Positions 1 to 6,253 of a DNA stretch of 34,660 bases are shown one piece after another; the first letter of the stretch is position 1, and every line of letters starts with the position of its first letter. The stretch lies in NCBI GenBank assembly GCA_945931475.1, contig CAMEPD010000020.1, forward strand, positions 1 through 34,660. Direction: 5' to 3'. Source of the DNA: an uncultured Muribaculaceae bacterium (GTDB taxonomy: Bacteria > Bacteroidota > Bacteroidia > Bacteroidales > Muribaculaceae). The position numbers were made by a program, and so were the translations under genes. The notes beneath the pieces were generated by a model. That model did no database searches, had not been told where the DNA came from, and saw only the letters and a program-made list of their open reading frames with translations.

Positions 1-112
1 TTGTCGGCGGCAGGTGCGGGTGCAGCAGCCTTGTCGGCGGCAGGTGCGGGTGCAGCGGCCTTGTCGGCGGCAGGAGCGGGTGCAGCGGCCTTGTCGGCGG
101 CGGGAGCGGGTG
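1..112. repeat. 30-bp tandem repeat encoding the SecG tail
   Basis: Three nearly identical 30-bp units (1-30, 31-60, 61-90) and a partial fourth (from 91) begin TTGTCGGCGGC and differ by single bases. They keep the reading frame and encode a 10-residue Ala/Pro unit ending in Asp-Lys. The array continues beyond the window start, so its copy number is unknown. Confidence 0.93.
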
Positions 113-422
113 CCTGGGCGGCGGGGGTTGCGTAGTCGGCGCCACCTACCACGGTGGTTGTCTCGACGGCCTTAACGCGGGTACCGCTCTGAATCATATT
201 GCGGGGCATTACGAAAACCGACAGAATCGACAGCAGTCCGATGATGGCTGCCAAGGTCCATGTGGCTTTCTCAATGAAATCGTTGGTACGGCGAACACCC
301 ATAATCTGGTTCGAACCGGCGAATGTCGAGGAGAGGCCTCCGCCTTTCGACTTCTGCACCAGCACTACGATGATTAAGAGGATCGAAATAACAACGGTCA
401 GAATGATAATTAAAGTGTACAT
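1..422 (-). CDS. secG: SecG, preprotein translocase subunit (3' end cut by window edge)
   Basis: SecG is the small accessory subunit of the SecYEG channel in the inner membrane. Translation from the ATG at 422 gives MYTLIIILTVVISILLIIVV, a first membrane helix, then the family signature loop with QKSKGGGLSSTFAG (residues about 23-36) and a second helix near residues 53-70 (WTLAAIIGLLSILSVFV). The canonical protein would end soon after this, but here an Ala/Pro/Lys-rich tail follows, made of repeats of a 10-residue unit (AAAPAPAADK) that runs off the left edge, so no stop codon is seen. It is the last visible gene of the leftward run sigma-54 activator, LptE, TPR protein, SecG, 34 bases after the TPR gene. 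The identity rests on the two helices and the GGGLSS loop and is firm; the tail is unusual. Confidence 0.93.
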   Translation of the reverse strand, partial: MYTLIIILTVVISILLIIVVLVQKSKGGGLSSTFAGSNQIMGVRRTNDFIEKATWTLAAIIGLLSILSVFVMPRNMIQSGTRVKAVETTTVVGGADYATPAAQAPAPAADKAAAPAPAADKAAAPAPAADKAAAPAPAAD

Positions 423-456
423 TTTATTGGTTTATTCCTTGATTTTTTGTATTGAT

Positions 457-1224
457 TTAACCCTTGCGGTTATTGATTGTCATGTCGCATGCACGCTGAT
501 TCACAATCAACTTGCGAAGAAACCGCAATTGGTCTGCAAAGTAACGGCTTTTTTCGGGAAATTCCAAACTTAAACGGCTAAGAATTTCGTATGCACGCTC
601 GTATTTGTGCGATTTTATATAAATTTTGGCCAGCGATTCGCTCAGAAGCGAGCTTTGCGGCGACGGTTTCGGGGCGCTTACGGTGACCTTTGTCTTCGGG
701 TGTGCGGCGGCCTGCCCCTTGGTCTTGTCGTCGGGAGCGGACGCCGGTTCGGGAGCTAAGGGCGATTCGGCCACGTGGCGCGAATGGTCGGCGAGAATGA
801 AGCGGTTAATGCGGTCGTCGGGCGAATCGCTGTCGGCGGCCGGCGCCTCGGGCATATCGGTTTCGGCCTCGCGGGCCAGCTGCTGGGCATAGTCGGGTAC
901 CGGGTTGAAAATCATCCGTTCGAGCAGGGCCTCCTCCTCGGGCGAAGTGTTGGAGTAGCGCGAGAGGAAGTCGTCGATGGCCGTATTTGTGTCGGGGGTG
1001 GCGCGCCGCTCCTCGTCGGGATAGAAGGGCGTCAGGGCCGACGGGTCGGCGGCACGCAGGGCCTCGGGTGAACGGGCACGCAGGGCCGACAGCTGTCCGG
1101 GCGTCTCCTCGCCTTCGGGGACGGCAAAGAACGGGTAACGCCGACGCAGCTCCTCGCCCCACGCGGGGTCGGCCGCACCGGTCGAAAGCATCTCTTTCAG
1201 TCGTTTTTCGTCGTCGTTACTCAT
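457..1224 (-). CDS. TPR-like protein of unknown function upstream of secG
   Basis: A 255-residue protein with no signal peptide or membrane helix, so probably cytoplasmic. Residues 1-190 are acidic, proline-rich and low in predicted order. The C-terminal part (about 190-240) is the only ordered-looking part and resembles one or two tetratricopeptide helices (SLAKIYIKSHKYERAYEILS, then a second helix with FADQLRFLRKL). TPR units normally mediate protein-protein contact. It starts 22 bases after the LptE stop and ends 34 bases before secG, so the three are probably cotranscribed. I recall this gene order as common in Bacteroidales, which suggests an envelope or secretion link, but no activity can be read from the sequence. 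Confidence 0.8.
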   Translation of the reverse strand: MSNDDEKRLKEMLSTGAADPAWGEELRRRYPFFAVPEGEETPGQLSALRARSPEALRAADPSALTPFYPDEERRATPDTNTAIDDFLSRYSNTSPEEEALLERMIFNPVPDYAQQLAREAETDMPEAPAADSDSPDDRINRFILADHSRHVAESPLAPEPASAPDDKTKGQAAAHPKTKVTVSAPKPSPQSSLLSESLAKIYIKSHKYERAYEILSRLSLEFPEKSRYFADQLRFLRKLIVNQRACDMTINNRKG

Positions 1225-1246
1225 GGTGGCGCTATGTTATGCGTGT

Positions 1247-1771
1247 TTACCAGTTGCCGAGGGTGGCATTGAATATCAGTTCCACAAGCTCCTTGGCTAT
1301 CTCCTGGCAGAGCTGATCCTGCACCTCGTCGAGCATCATCGATGCGTCGAAATCGCGGTAGGCCGAGAATGTCTGGTCGATGTCATTGGCATCGTTTTTG
1401 GTGTCGGTGTACTTCACGCGCACCGTAATCGTCAGACGAGTGCGCGAAGCGTATGCATCCTCAGTTACAGCCTGTGGGGTAAGGTTGTAGCCGGTGATTT
1501 CTCCTTCGATTTCGAGATCGGAGGCGCCCTCTACGGCGCGAAGGCGCGTGTTGCGGGTGATATAGTCGGAGAGTTCGTTCTCAAAGGTCTGCTGGAGAGG
1601 TGCATACACCAGGGCGGCGCGTATCGGAAACTGCCCGATGTTAATTGTCTTGTAGACGTTGTAGTCGAGGGCGGCTCCGTTGAATTTATAGCTGATGCGG
1701 CACGACTGCACTGTCAGCACCAATGCGATGACTGTCAGGGGGATGCGCAGATATTTAAGAAGATATTTCAC
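1247..1771 (-). CDS. LptE-family outer membrane lipoprotein
   Basis: LptE plugs the LptD barrel and helps deliver lipopolysaccharide to the outer leaflet. The 174-residue product starts at a GTG at 1771 (VKYLLKYLRI), because no ATG precedes the hydrophobic segment in this frame without entering the upstream gene. The segment ends in a lipobox-like TVQSC with the Cys at residue 24. The mature part, starting RISYKFNGAALDY, has the LptE features IGQFP and a beta-rich pattern with LTITVRVKYTDTKN, and ends in a helix with CQEIAKELVELIFNATLGNW. The gene begins 61 bases after the sigma-54 activator stop and 22 bases before the TPR gene. The LptE identification rests on recalled Bacteroidetes family features. 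A start a few codons upstream is possible but would lengthen the signal peptide. Confidence 0.82.
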   Translation of the reverse strand: MKYLLKYLRIPLTVIALVLTVQSCRISYKFNGAALDYNVYKTINIGQFPIRAALVYAPLQQTFENELSDYITRNTRLRAVEGASDLEIEGEITGYNLTPQAVTEDAYASRTRLTITVRVKYTDTKNDANDIDQTFSAYRDFDASMMLDEVQDQLCQEIAKELVELIFNATLGNW

Positions 1772-1832
1772 TGTTGTGGCGTTTGTGGGGTGTGGCGGGC
1801 GCCCGGGCCGGGAGCCGCCCTGTATGGGGGGG

Positions 1833-3149
1833 TTATTCGAGACCGAATTCCTTGATTTTGCGGTAGAGGGTGCGCTCCGATATGTGGAGCTCGGCGGCTG
1901 TGACCTTGCGGCGCCCCTGGTTGCGCAGCAAAGCGCGGCGTATGGTTTCGCGCTCGGTGTCCTCGAGGGTAAGGGCCGGGGAATCGTCGGGCGGCAGCGT
2001 GGCGGGCTGCTCCGACGCCGGAGCGTGGGTGCCGGGGTCGGTGACGACAGATGCCGGCGACATGGATGGCGCAGAGTTCGCATCGGTGGCAATACCCTGA
2101 TTACCAGACACATCCGCAACCGGTTGCGGCAGAATCAGGTCGTTGACGGTCGGGCGGTAGTGGGTCAGGGCCGAGGTGATCTGCGGCTGTTGGGCGACAG
2201 GCTCGGCGACCGGCGCGTTGTCGACACGCTCGCGCAACTCTTCGATTTCGCCTTGCAGCCTGAATATCAAGTTGAAAAGCATCTCGCGCTCACGCTCATA
2301 GCGGTCGGAATAGCGCTTCTCGTCGGCGCAGCGCACGGGTGTATAGGCCTTTGCCCCGTCGGGTAGATACTCCATAATCTCGTCGCCCGTGACCTCCTTT
2401 CCCTCCTCGAACACACAGATTCGGGTGACAAGGTTGCGCAACTCGCGCACGTTGCCGGGCCAGCGGTAGCGCAGCAGAGCCTGCGCGGCCTCGTCGCTGA
2501 AGGTTACCGGCGCCGTGCGGTTCTTCCCGGCGAATTCGCCGGCGAATTTGCGTGTCAGCAGCATAATGTCGTTGCCGCGGTCGCGCAGCGGGGGCACGGC
2601 TATCTGTACGGCCGAAAGGCGGTAGAAAAGGTCCTGGCGGAAGCGTCCCTCGGCCACGGCGCGCGCCATGTCCTCGTTGGTGGCGGCAACCACCCGGATG
2701 TTGGTTTTCTGCACCTGCGACGAGCCCACCTTCATGAACTCGCCGGTCTCGAGCACGCGCAGCAGCCGGGCCTGGGTGGTCATCGGCAGCTCGGCTACTT
2801 CGTCGAGGAAGATGGTGCCTCCGTCGGCCTCCTCGAAGTACCCCTTGCGGGTGGCTACGGCTCCGGTGAAAGCGCCCTTCTCATGGCCGAAAAGCTCCGA
2901 ATCGATGGTACCTTCGGGGATGGCGGCGCAGTTCACGGCGATATACCGGGCGTGTTTGCGCGGCGAATAGGCGTGGATTATCTGCGGGAAAAACTCCTTG
3001 CCCGTACCGCTCTCGCCGGTAACGAGCACCGAGATGTCGACGGGAGCGACCTTCAGCGCACGCCACACGGCGCGTGTCAGCGCCGGGTTGTTGCCGACGA
3101 TACCGAAACGTGCTTTGGCCTGCTGTATTTTTTCGGGCTCCATGTTCAT
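1833..3149 (-). CDS. Sigma-54-dependent transcriptional activator, AAA+ plus Fis-type HTH
   Basis: A bacterial enhancer-binding protein that remodels sigma-54 RNA polymerase by ATP hydrolysis. The 438-residue sequence shows Walker A GESGTGKE (45-52), the sigma-54 contact loop GAFTGA (92-97), Walker B GTIFLDE (111-117), an arginine-rich FRQDLFYRLS segment, WPGNVRELRNL, and a C-terminal Fis-like helix-turn-helix (about 398-438, with LHISERTLYRKIKEFGLE). The AAA+ domain begins almost at the N-terminus, so no receiver, PAS or GAF sensor domain exists. A linker of about 130 residues rich in Pro, Ala and Asp separates the AAA+ domain from the HTH. Start at 3149; ATG at 3143 is an alternative. It lies between the acyltransferase and lptE, pointing to an envelope regulon. 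No convincing -24/-12 promoter was seen in the window. Confidence 0.93.
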   Translation of the reverse strand: MNMEPEKIQQAKARFGIVGNNPALTRAVWRALKVAPVDISVLVTGESGTGKEFFPQIIHAYSPRKHARYIAVNCAAIPEGTIDSELFGHEKGAFTGAVATRKGYFEEADGGTIFLDEVAELPMTTQARLLRVLETGEFMKVGSSQVQKTNIRVVAATNEDMARAVAEGRFRQDLFYRLSAVQIAVPPLRDRGNDIMLLTRKFAGEFAGKNRTAPVTFSDEAAQALLRYRWPGNVRELRNLVTRICVFEEGKEVTGDEIMEYLPDGAKAYTPVRCADEKRYSDRYEREREMLFNLIFRLQGEIEELRERVDNAPVAEPVAQQPQITSALTHYRPTVNDLILPQPVADVSGNQGIATDANSAPSMSPASVVTDPGTHAPASEQPATLPPDDSPALTLEDTERETIRRALLRNQGRRKVTAAELHISERTLYRKIKEFGLE

Positions 3150-3213
3150 TGATGTTTACCGAGATTGGATGGCGGTTTGCCGGATGTGGTATTGTTTGCC
3201 GGATACGGAGGAC

Positions 3214-4170
3214 TCAGGGGAGGATTTTCATGGTCTCCCACGACGGGTCGTGACGGTCGCGCAGCGAGTAGGTGCTCTCGCGTAAGAAGGCGCCGAACTC
3301 CTCGAGCGAACCCATGTGTTTCTGCTGCTCCTCCACGCTGATGGGGTCGCCGAAAGTCACCCGGAAGGTGGCGTTCTTCTTGCGGAAGACTTCGGCCGGA
3401 TGGCGTATGGAGCGGAGCTGCCAGCACACCACACCCAGGAAATTGAACCACCACGACTGCGAGCCGTGGAAGAAGATGGGCACAACGGGCACCTTGGTCT
3501 GCTGTATCAGCCGGATGATTGACGGTTGCCACTGTCGGTCGCGCAGACGGCCGCGCCAGTTGACCTTGCCGACGGCGCCGGCGGGGAAGAAACCCACGGG
3601 CTGACCAGCGCGCACCTGACGGATGCACTCTTTGATGCCGTTTACCGACACGGCCTTTTTCTTGGGGTCGTTGGTGGCGTGGGCGTCGACGGCGATGAAG
3701 TTGGGCCGCATGGCCGTGATGTAGTTGAGCATCATGTTCACCATCACTTTATACTCTGGACGCTTCGAGGCGATCAGGTCGATAAGGATGATGCCGTCGA
3801 GGGCGCCGAAATGATGGTTGCTGACGGTGACGAAGGCACCCTCGGGCAGGTTGTTGTAGACGGCGGCATTTTCAACCTCGACGGTGATGTTGAGGTCGTG
3901 AAGCAGGCCGCGCACGAAGGCCGGACCGGGGGTGTGGCAGTTGTGGCTGTGGATGGCATTCACCTTGTCGAACGACAGGAAATGCATCAGCCAGTGCACA
4001 AGTTTGGGATGGTTGGCCAGTTGCGGCACCATGCGCCTGATATCCTCCTCGGAGAGGACATCGGGCCTTACCTGATATTTTTTGTACAGTTCGCGGAACT
4101 CCTCGTTTTCGAAGGGGTAGCTGTCGGCGAGGTTCTCCTGGGAAGTGATTATTTCGTTATTCTGTTCCAT
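3214..4170 (-). CDS. Lysophospholipid acyltransferase family protein (PlsC-like)
   Basis: Transfers acyl chains to a lipid acceptor at the inner membrane. The 318-residue product contains the acyltransferase HX4D motif as HHFGALD, a substrate motif KKAVSVNGIKE, and the FFPAGAVGK element that takes the place of the usual PEGT block. A hydrophobic VPIFFHGSQSWWFN segment follows. I chose the ATG at 4170 (MEQNNEIITS) over an in-frame ATG at 4209, because a TAATTTTG promoter box lies at 4179-4186, between the two. The usual substrate is lyso-phosphatidic acid. Bacteroidales also have relatives acting on glycine or ornithine lipids, and the sequence alone does not decide which. It is the first gene of the leftward run that includes the sigma-54 activator and LptE, all with envelope themes. 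Confidence 0.85.
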   Translation of the reverse strand: MEQNNEIITSQENLADSYPFENEEFRELYKKYQVRPDVLSEEDIRRMVPQLANHPKLVHWLMHFLSFDKVNAIHSHNCHTPGPAFVRGLLHDLNITVEVENAAVYNNLPEGAFVTVSNHHFGALDGIILIDLIASKRPEYKVMVNMMLNYITAMRPNFIAVDAHATNDPKKKAVSVNGIKECIRQVRAGQPVGFFPAGAVGKVNWRGRLRDRQWQPSIIRLIQQTKVPVVPIFFHGSQSWWFNFLGVVCWQLRSIRHPAEVFRKKNATFRVTFGDPISVEEQQKHMGSLEEFGAFLRESTYSLRDRHDPSWETMKILP

Positions 4171-4178
4171 GCAAAGTG

Positions 4179-4186
4179 CAAAATTA
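4179..4186 (-). promoter_or_regulatory. Bacteroidetes-type -7 box before the acyltransferase
   Basis: TAATTTTG on the minus strand matches TAnnTTTG. It lies 8 bases before the ATG at 4170, so the transcript would be nearly leaderless. No TTTG element was found 19-21 bases upstream, so this is weaker than the other promoters listed. Confidence 0.55.
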
Positions 4187-4250
4187 CAAAATTTGCGCGG
4201 CTTTTTCACTATCTGCTACAAAAAAGCAGAATTTCATCAGGGGGGCGGAG

Positions 4251-4385
4251 TTATCGGAATTCTCGGAATTCTCGGAGTTCTCGGAATTATCGGATTACTC
4301 TGATTACTCCGATAACTCTGATAATTCCGAGAACTCCGATAATTCCGATTACTCCGATAACTCCGATAACTCCGATGATTCAGAT
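4251..4385. repeat. 9-bp-period tandem array with hairpin potential
   Basis: About fifteen units of 9 bp, each ending in C(C/T/G)GA, for example ATTCTCGGA, TTACTCCGA and TAACTCCGA. The left half is rich in CGGAATTC and the right half in TCCGATAAC, so the halves are partly complementary. The 20-bp segment at 4272-4291 is the exact reverse complement of 4320-4339, with a 28-base loop, and the arms extend imperfectly. It lies between the stop codon of the PCMD-like gene and the promoter of the acyltransferase. The plus-strand ORFs across it encode only Ser/Asp/Tyr repeats and are not genes. Confidence 0.9.
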
Positions 4386-4396
4386 ATCGTTGTTGG

Positions 4397-5395
4397 TCAA
4401 TACACCAGCGACATATTGTCGACCCAGAGGGTGAGGCCCAGGGTGCCGATATACGCTTCGCCCGAAGCGGCCGAGGCCATCACCAGGATATGGGTGGGAG
4501 TAGCGTCGGCGTCGTCCCAGCCGACCTCTTTCACGGGCACCATTTTCCCCTTGGAGTTGCGGGCATAATATGATTTGTTCTCCGGGATGAGGCCCATCCA
4601 CGACTTATAGCCCGGCTGCTTGGTGATGTCGCCGTACCTGACGGGGAGACGGTGACCTGTGACCCATCCTGAGGTCGATTTTGAGAAGCGTTCGCGACCG
4701 GTGCCTACGCGTTTGGCGAAAATGTTCCCCTTGGCGTCCTCCCAGCGGCGCTGAAGTATGATGTACACCTCGGCATTCTCTGTGCCGGGGAGGGTTTTCT
4801 TCTTGCCGAATCCCGACGAATAGGTGCGGCCGCCACCGGCGGGTACCGTCATCTTATAGTCGTAGCACAGCGCTTTGGGGCGCTTGGTGAAGGGCACGCC
4901 CATCTCCATTTTGGAGTACGGATTGTTGGTTGATTTCACCGGTTCGAGCATGTGGCCCAGGAAAATCGAACCTGCCACCACCACGTCGATATTGATAATG
5001 CCGAGCGCCTTGCAGTGCTCCATGATGGTGGTAAGTTTGACGCATTTTCCGCCGCCGTGGGTGTCGGGGAACACGGCGTTGCTCCCTTTGGTGACGCCGT
5101 GGACCTTGGCCAGCACATTCGACGTCGCCCAGGGCGAACCGCCACGGTTGGTGTAGGCCACATCGCCGTTGATTGTGGCCGTCGGGCCGATTTCGTAGAG
5201 GGTTTTCTGATTACCGCCGATTACCGCCGATTCCTTGAAATGGCGGGTAATCCACTGGTCGAAATTACCGTATTTGATAGCTTCGGTTGTTTCGGCGTGA
5301 GCCGACGAAGCCACCGACGGCATTACGGCGACTGCGGCGAGGATGGCTGCGGCTGCCATGTGTCTGAATGAGCTGATGTGATTCTGTGTTGACAT
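4397..5395 (-). CDS. Secreted PCMD-like (putative carbohydrate metabolism domain) protein
   Basis: A 332-residue exported protein. I chose ATG 5395 (MSTQNHISSFRH), because it places a clean signal peptide at the start, ending near SVASSAHAE with likely cleavage after AHA; the upstream in-frame extension has no homologue I recognise. The mature protein starts with TTEAIKYGNFDQWITRHFKE, followed by an IGG and YEIGPT stretch and a beta-rich body, and ends LTLWVDNMSLVY. This layout is what I recall for PCMD proteins of Bacteroidales, beta-sandwich proteins thought to bind or process carbohydrate; no enzymatic activity is established for them as far as I know. It stands alone: a hairpin separates it from apt, and the 9-bp array lies downstream. 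The family call is moderate, the secreted nature firm. Confidence 0.6.
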   Translation of the reverse strand: MSTQNHISSFRHMAAAAILAAVAVMPSVASSAHAETTEAIKYGNFDQWITRHFKESAVIGGNQKTLYEIGPTATINGDVAYTNRGGSPWATSNVLAKVHGVTKGSNAVFPDTHGGGKCVKLTTIMEHCKALGIINIDVVVAGSIFLGHMLEPVKSTNNPYSKMEMGVPFTKRPKALCYDYKMTVPAGGGRTYSSGFGKKKTLPGTENAEVYIILQRRWEDAKGNIFAKRVGTGRERFSKSTSGWVTGHRLPVRYGDITKQPGYKSWMGLIPENKSYYARNSKGKMVPVKEVGWDDADATPTHILVMASAASGEAYIGTLGLTLWVDNMSLVY

Positions 5396-5582
5396 TATAT
5401 TTGAGAGGCTGTTTAACAATGAAACGTTTGCCACCGGGTTGCAGCAACGGGGACGCACGACTGCCGGGCAAATCGCGCGCTCCGATTTATAAACGAATAA
5501 TAGCTCGGGAGTATTACAGCTGGTAGCCTTTACGGCCAACATTCACTCCATATCCTCCAGTACGGCCTGTTGCCGGTTTGCC

Positions 5583-5609
5583 GGAGAGGCGCCATCATGG
5601 CGCCTCTCC
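5583..5609. terminator. Perfect hairpin downstream of apt
   Basis: GGAGAGGCGCCA (5583-5594) and its exact reverse complement (5598-5609) surround a 3-base loop. The hairpin begins 5 bases past the apt stop codon. On the minus strand no T-run follows, so it may act as a 3' end stabiliser or a weak terminator rather than a classical one. Confidence 0.7.
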
Positions 5610-5613
5610 TTTC

Positions 5614-6132
5614 TCAGCAGGTCAGAAGTGAAGTGACCTCGGCCTCGGCGGGCAGATTCTTGCGGCCGTCGAGGGCGCTGAGCTCGATGATGAAGTTGAT
5701 GTAAACCTTCTTGGGATGGAGACTCTTCACCAGCGCATAGGCAGCGGCCATAGTGCCGCCGGTGGCGAGCACGTCGTCGTGAATTACCACAACGTCGTCT
5801 TCGGTGATGGCGTCGCGGTGTATCTCGATGATGTCCTTGCCGTACTCCTTGTCGTAGGAGGCCTGGATGGTGTCGGCGGGGAGCTTGCCGGGCTTGCGCA
5901 CGGGCACGAAACCGGCATTGAGCTCAAAGGCAAGAATCGACGCGCCGATGAAGCCGCGCGATTCGATACCGATTACTTTTGTCACGCCTTTGTCGCGGTA
6001 GAGGTCAGCGAGCTTCTCTCCTATCTGATGCAGGGCTTCGGCGTCTTTGAACACTGTGGTGAGGTCCTTGAAGATTATCCCTTTGGTGGGGAAATCGTAG
6101 ACGTCACGGATTTTCGATTTGATGTATTCCAT
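5614..6132 (-). CDS. apt: Adenine phosphoribosyltransferase
   Basis: Converts adenine and PRPP to AMP plus pyrophosphate in purine salvage, in the cytoplasm. The 172-residue product begins MEYIKSKIRDVYDFPTKGI at ATG 6132. It carries the FKDLTTVFKD segment typical of Apt, VIGIESRGFI, the PVRKPGKLP loop, and the PRPP-binding loop DDVLATGGTMAAA near residue 125. Length and motif order are normal for the family. A longer in-frame ORF extends to 6474 but runs through the mnmG coding region, so its extra sequence is rejected. The gene follows mnmG on the same strand after a gap of about 120 bases that contains a parS-like sequence, and is followed by a hairpin. Confidence 0.96.
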   Translation of the reverse strand: MEYIKSKIRDVYDFPTKGIIFKDLTTVFKDAEALHQIGEKLADLYRDKGVTKVIGIESRGFIGASILAFELNAGFVPVRKPGKLPADTIQASYDKEYGKDIIEIHRDAITEDDVVVIHDDVLATGGTMAAAYALVKSLHPKKVYINFIIELSALDGRKNLPAEAEVTSLLTC

Positions 6133-6236
6133 TTTGATATGTTGCGCTTCCGCTTTTGGCGGCGGAAGGTTAAGGTTGAGAGTTTCGTATTTTTTGTTAC
6201 CAGTTTGCGAACTGCTGAACACTTGCGAGTTAGATA

Positions 6237-6252
6237 TGTTCCACGTGAAACA
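6237..6252. other. parS: parS-like ParB (Spo0J) binding site
   Basis: TGTTCCACGTGAAACA. This is a 16-base sequence identical to a known Bacillus parS site and one base from the perfect palindrome TGTTTCACGTGAAACA. It ends 1 base past the mnmG stop codon, in noncoding DNA before apt. parS sites nucleate ParB for chromosome segregation and usually lie near the replication origin. That it works as parS here is inference. Confidence 0.7.
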
Positions 6253-6253
6253 A

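Noticed and set aside
771-780. GCCACGTGGC palindrome as a parS site
   Set aside because: It shares only the CACGTG core, lacks the TGTT and AACA arms, and lies inside the TPR-like gene.
4251-4385. CRISPR array
   Set aside because: Repeat units are only 9 bp without unique spacers, and no cas genes are near.
4176-4568. Plus-strand ORF encoding Ser/Asp/Tyr/Asn repeats, and a related ORF from 3526
   Set aside because: They are translations of the 9-bp DNA array and of the antisense of the acyltransferase; no start signal, and composition is set by the DNA repeat.
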